A stretch of DNA of 64,000 nucleotides from Cumulibacter sp047975195. Its GTDB lineage: Bacteria > Actinomycetota > Actinomycetes > Mycobacteriales > Antricoccaceae. The notes beneath the pieces are model-generated. The model searched no databases. It saw nothing but the letters and a program-made list of their open reading frames with translations, and had not been told where the DNA came from. Location of the stretch: positions 1-64,000 of the forward strand of contig JBKEDB010000042.1 of the NCBI GenBank assembly GCA_047975195.1, written 5' to 3'. Positions 60,907 through 64,000 of the stretch are shown here, one piece after another. The position numbers and the translations under genes were made by a program. Each line of letters begins with the position of its first letter. Position 1 is the stretch's first letter.

Positions 60907-61610
60907 TACGCGGGCTGACCGATGCGCGCGCTCTCAGAGGCGACGGATTGGCGACGGGGCCAGAGATCTGCGAGGTCATCGGTGGGTAACCCGAGAACGC
61001 CGGTGGCGACGCTGAGATCACCTCGTTGCAGGAAGCGACTTATGGCGGAGCAGATCCGGCGCCACTCGAGTTGCACCTGGTGCGCCGGTAGATGCAGCAT
61101 CCCCGCGATCGCCGGGGACGGTAGGGCTCGAGCGCGTGCGCTCAGCACGCTTCTCTGTTGCGGTGTCAACATCGCCAGCTGGTGCCGTCGCGGTAATTGA
61201 TCGAAAGCAATCACAAGGCCCTGAGAGATTATCGCGTGGCCGTGCGCTACTTCCAGGAACGCCTTCTCGGCGACGTCCAGCGGCTTCGCGCGGGATACCA
61301 CGCCCTTCGCGCCCGCGGCCAGACACGCTGCGTGAATGAACGGTCTAGGCTCCTGGGTGTATACGCACGCTCGGTGGCCGGCCCTGATTGCGCGGCGCAG
61401 GCCATCGAGACCGTGTCTCACCTCGTTGACGCATTTATCGGCGCGCTCGAGTTCAAGGACGGTCACGTCAGCGCGCGAGCCGTGGCCGACGCATTCGTCG
61501 GCCGTCGAAAAGGATCCGACGAATTCCAACTCCGGCATCAAGGCCGGCAGCGACGCTCGAGTGAGCGACGAATCATCGACGAGGATGGCCGTGGGCCTGG
61601 CGTAGCTCAT
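60906..61610 (-). CDS. Receiver-like transcriptional regulator with LuxR-type HTH and Glu at the phosphoacceptor site
   Basis: A 234-residue NarL/FixJ-like protein. The receiver fold shows the acidic pair in AILVDDSSLTR (Asp12, Asp13), but the phosphoacceptor position, normally Asp in LLDL, is Glu53 in VTVLELERA. The conserved Thr (YTQ) and Lys (SRAKPL) remain recognisable. Residues 147-195 form a divergent LuxR HTH: LTPQQRSVLSARARALPSPAIAGMLHLPAHQV, read in two parts. Glu mimics phospho-Asp in many response regulators, so it may be always active. No histidine kinase is adjacent. It precedes a coupled MFS gene. Confidence 0.78.
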   Translation of the reverse strand: MSYARPTAILVDDSSLTRASLPALMPELEFVGSFSTADECVGHGSRADVTVLELERADKCVNEVRHGLDGLRRAIRAGHRACVYTQEPRPFIHAACLAAGAKGVVSRAKPLDVAEKAFLEVAHGHAIISQGLVIAFDQLPRRHQLAMLTPQQRSVLSARARALPSPAIAGMLHLPAHQVQLEWRRICSAISRFLQRGDLSVATGVLGLPTDDLADLWPRRQSVASESARIGQPA

Positions 61611-61710
61611 GGCGGGGTACTTTTCATGAATCCTGATTCTGCCCGATCGCTGGCGTCGGCGTAAGCAGCATTTTCACGGTGTTGGCTCGCCGGTGTTCCG
61701 GGGTTCGTGG

Positions 61711-62859
61711 CTATATTCCCAGTTGGCGAGCGATCAGCATCAGCTGCACCTCGGTGGTGCCCTCGCCGACTTCCAAGATCTTGCTGTCGCGGTAGTGCCG
61801 AGAGACCACGTAATCATTCATGAAGCCATACCCACCATGAATCTGGGTCGCGTCCCGAGCGTTGTCCATCGCCGCCTCCGAGGCCACCATCTTGGCGATC
61901 GAGGCCTCCTTCTTGAACGGCTGGCCGCTGAGCATCTTTGCCGCGGCTGCGTAGTAGGCCTGCCGGGCTGTCCAGGCACGAGCTTCCATCCGGGCGAGTT
62001 TGAACTCGATCGCCTGGTACTTGCCGATCGGCTGTCCCATCGACTTGCGCTCCTTGGCGTACTTGACGCTCTCGTCGAGGCAACCTTGGGCCGCGCCGAC
62101 GGCTAGTGCGGCGATCGCGATCCTGCCCTCGTCGAGGATCCGCAGGAACTGGGCATACCCTCGTCCGCGTTCGCCGAGCAGGTTCGCCTCGGGAACAGTC
62201 ACGTCGTCGAAGCTCAGCGGATGGGTGTCAGACGCGTTCCAGCCGACCTTGTTGTACGCCGGTTCGGCCGTGAATCCCGCGGTCGGTGTCGGGATCATGA
62301 GCGCCGAGATCTCCTTGGTGCCGCCTTCGTGGACGCCTGTTACGGCAGTTACCGTCACAAGCCCGGTGATATCCGTGCCGGAATTGGTGATGAACTGTTT
62401 ACTGCCGTTGATCCGCCAGTGCCCGTCCTCGAGTACCGCGGTGGTCTTCGTGCCTCCGGCGTCCGACCCGGCCTCGGGCTCGGTCAGTCCGAAGCCACCG
62501 AGAATTTCCCCGCTGGTCAACCGCGGAAGCCATTCCTGCTTCTGCTCCTCGGTGCCGAATAGATAGACAGGCATGGCGCCAAGCGAGCACCCCGCCTCGA
62601 GGGTGATCGCGACCGATTGATCGACCTTCGCGAGTTCTTCCAGAGCCAGGCAGAGGGTGAAGTAATCGCCGCCCATCCCGCCGTACTTCTCATCGAAGGG
62701 CAGGCCGAACAGGCCGAGTTCACCCATCTGCCGAACGACCTCGTACGGGAACGTTTTCGTCTCGTCGTGATAGGCGGAGACAGGCGCGACCACTTCGCGG
62801 GTGAACCGGGCGACGGTCGCGCGCAGCTCTTCCTGCTCGGGGGTGAGGCTCATATCCAT
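61711..62859 (-). CDS. Acyl-CoA dehydrogenase
   Basis: A 382-residue FAD flavoprotein that oxidises acyl-CoA to enoyl-CoA. Motifs: GFGLTEPEAGSDAGGTKTTA (about 121-140) and ITNSGTD for FAD and substrate binding, QIHGGYGFMNDYVVSRHYRDSKILEVGEGTTEVQ in segments near the end; the catalytic base is the Glu of VGEGTTE, as in short- and medium-chain or isovaleryl-CoA dehydrogenases. GGAG lies 8 bases before the ATG. It starts 41 bases after the carboxylase alpha subunit stop, so the two are probably one operon for branched-chain or odd-chain acyl-CoA breakdown. Confidence 0.95.
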   Translation of the reverse strand: MDMSLTPEQEELRATVARFTREVVAPVSAYHDETKTFPYEVVRQMGELGLFGLPFDEKYGGMGGDYFTLCLALEELAKVDQSVAITLEAGCSLGAMPVYLFGTEEQKQEWLPRLTSGEILGGFGLTEPEAGSDAGGTKTTAVLEDGHWRINGSKQFITNSGTDITGLVTVTAVTGVHEGGTKEISALMIPTPTAGFTAEPAYNKVGWNASDTHPLSFDDVTVPEANLLGERGRGYAQFLRILDEGRIAIAALAVGAAQGCLDESVKYAKERKSMGQPIGKYQAIEFKLARMEARAWTARQAYYAAAAKMLSGQPFKKEASIAKMVASEAAMDNARDATQIHGGYGFMNDYVVSRHYRDSKILEVGEGTTEVQLMLIARQLGI

Positions 62860-62900
62860 GGGTGTCGCTCCAGGTGCTCAGGTAGTGCGTACGACGTGGC

Positions 62901-64000
62901 TCAGGTGGTGGGTACGACGTGGAGGATGAGTTCGTCGACGAGGACTGAGCCGCCTTCAACGACGCCCAACTCGGTGACTGTGCCGGCGATCGGCGCGGTG
63001 AGGACATGCTCCATCTTCATCGCCTCGACGACAGCGAGCGGTTCGCCCTCGGCGACCTCGGCTCCTTCGCTGGTGTGTATCGCAAGTACGGTTCCCGGCA
63101 TGGGGGAGCGGACTTCGCCGTCGGCCGCGGCGCCATGAATGCCGAGTTCGTTCTCGGGGGCGAGTCGGGTGGCGACGTAAGTGCCGTGGTCTTCGATCCA
63201 CACCCACGTTTCGGAGTCGGTCTGGAGCACGCGTGCCCGCGATTCGATCCCATCGTCCAAGCGAATCAGGAACTCGCCAGCACCGCCGAGGTCGATGTCG
63301 ACTTCCGCGCTGTCATGTTCCACGGTGACCTGGGCGCGCAGCGGCCAATCCTGCGTCACGAGGGCCTCGATCGTGACAGGTTCGCCGGTAGATCCGCGGA
63401 TGGCGAACCGCATCGGGACAGGGTCCCGGCCGGCGCGCCAGCCTCGTATGTCGCAGAACGGATCGGACGTGTCGCTGGGAAGATTTCTCGTGATGAAGTC
63501 CGCGGCGAGGGCGGCGTACACCTCGATCGGGGGTTGGCGTCGCACGAGCGACTCGATCTGCTCGCCGACCAGGCCAGTGTCCAGATCGCCGGACAGCACC
63601 CGGGGGTGGGTGATCAATGCACGCAGAAACTGCACATTCGAGACGACCCCGAACAGTTGGTAGTCGGTGAGCGCGTCATCGAGTCGTTCGAGCGCTTCGG
63701 CGCGATCGGCGCCGTGGGCGATCACCTTGGCGATCATGGGGTCGTACGTCGTTGCCACCTGTAGTCCGTCGATGAGTGCCGAATCGATCCTTACGCTGCT
63801 TGTGGTTTCCGCGTCGGGGTCTTCGAACCAGTCGCATTCGTTGAGTTCGAGCACTGTTCCGCCAGTGGGCAAGAAGTCGCGATCGGGATTCTCGGCGTAG
63901 ACCCGCGCTTCGATTGCGTGCCCGGTGAGTTCGATGTCGTCCTGCGTCAGGTGTAGCGTATCGCCTGCTGCGACGAGAATCTGCTGTTCGACAAGGTCGA
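62901..64000 (-). CDS. Acyl-CoA carboxylase alpha subunit (biotin carboxylase/BCCP), 3' part
   Basis: The frame is open to the window edge, so the first part of the gene lies beyond base 64000; 366 complete codons are seen. The visible part begins in the biotin carboxylase domain (GHAIEARVYAENPDRDFLPTGG, carrying the catalytic Glu and Arg pattern), continues through its C-terminal domain (TTYDPMIAKVIAHG), and ends in a biotin-carrier domain with the biotinylated Lys in VVEAMKMEHVLTAP. This layout is that of AccA-type alpha subunits acting on acetyl-, propionyl- or methylcrotonyl-CoA. The acyl-CoA dehydrogenase downstream favours 3-methylcrotonyl-CoA, but the beta subunit would decide. Confidence 0.93.
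   Translation of the reverse strand, partial: DLVEQQILVAAGDTLHLTQDDIELTGHAIEARVYAENPDRDFLPTGGTVLELNECDWFEDPDAETTSSVRIDSALIDGLQVATTYDPMIAKVIAHGADRAEALERLDDALTDYQLFGVVSNVQFLRALITHPRVLSGDLDTGLVGEQIESLVRRQPPIEVYAALAADFITRNLPSDTSDPFCDIRGWRAGRDPVPMRFAIRGSTGEPVTIEALVTQDWPLRAQVTVEHDSAEVDIDLGGAGEFLIRLDDGIESRARVLQTDSETWVWIEDHGTYVATRLAPENELGIHGAAADGEVRSPMPGTVLAIHTSEGAEVAEGEPLAVVEAMKMEHVLTAPIAGTVTELGVVEGGSVLVDELILHVVPTT

Overview
The window is high-GC DNA from an actinobacterium. Pointers are the GTP-dependent PEP carboxykinase, a mycothiol-type DsbA oxidoreductase of the Rv2466c family, two luciferase-like (probably F420-dependent) oxidoreductases, IniA/IniC-like dynamin GTPases, an EspI (Rv3876)-like MinD ATPase, an MT0933-type antitoxin and many genes that appear to be transcribed without a leader. 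It looks related to Mycobacteriales, Geodermatophilales or Nakamurellales, but the genus cannot be fixed by reading. No rRNA, tRNA, CRISPR array, transposase or integrase was recognised.

Layout. 0-6.7 kb is a mixed accessory stretch: the end of an ABC exporter that lacks the H-loop histidine, two methyltransferases, a YdeI-like protein, two proteins of mobile-element flavour, and a padR-DUF1048-ABC operon whose ATPase breaks off just after Walker B at a visible junction near 4346. A PAC2 protein and pckG follow. 8.9-19.7 kb is the most unusual region. A membrane-anchored Hsp70-type ATPase without a substrate-binding domain, a dynamin-like GTPase, a GrpE-like protein and a second dynamin-like GTPase with a Pro/Gln-rich tail of over 600 residues form one tightly coupled operon, divergent from an EspI-like MinD ATPase with a 465-residue disordered head. 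19.7-27.3 kb holds a DHA2-type exporter, a divergent HxlR/DsbA pair, a haloalkane dehalogenase, two crotonase-family enzymes and an AlaC-type aminotransferase.

27.4-36 kb is catabolic: a VOC protein divergent from a run comprising an orphan peptide-type binding lipoprotein, DoxX, an isocitrate lyase/PEP mutase-family enzyme, an AhpD-like protein and a GntR regulator, then a GDSL hydrolase, a luciferase-like oxidoreductase and an SMP-30 lactonase. 36-46.4 kb carries core genes (ilvD, gltX, glnS, ogt) with a BCCT transporter, an HpcH/HpaI aldolase and a second luciferase-like enzyme.

46.8-59.6 kb, all on the minus strand, is a molybdenum hydroxylase locus: coxG-, coxM-, coxL- and coxS-like genes (CoxL is form II, AYRGAGR), and a maturation set of MoxR, VWA and XdhC proteins. 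The two halves are separated by two paralogous envelope proteins, superoxide dismutase and two ribokinase-fold kinases. 59.6-64 kb has an MFS transporter coupled to a receiver-like regulator with Glu at the phosphoacceptor position, and an acyl-CoA dehydrogenase downstream of a biotin-dependent acyl-CoA carboxylase alpha subunit that runs off the window.
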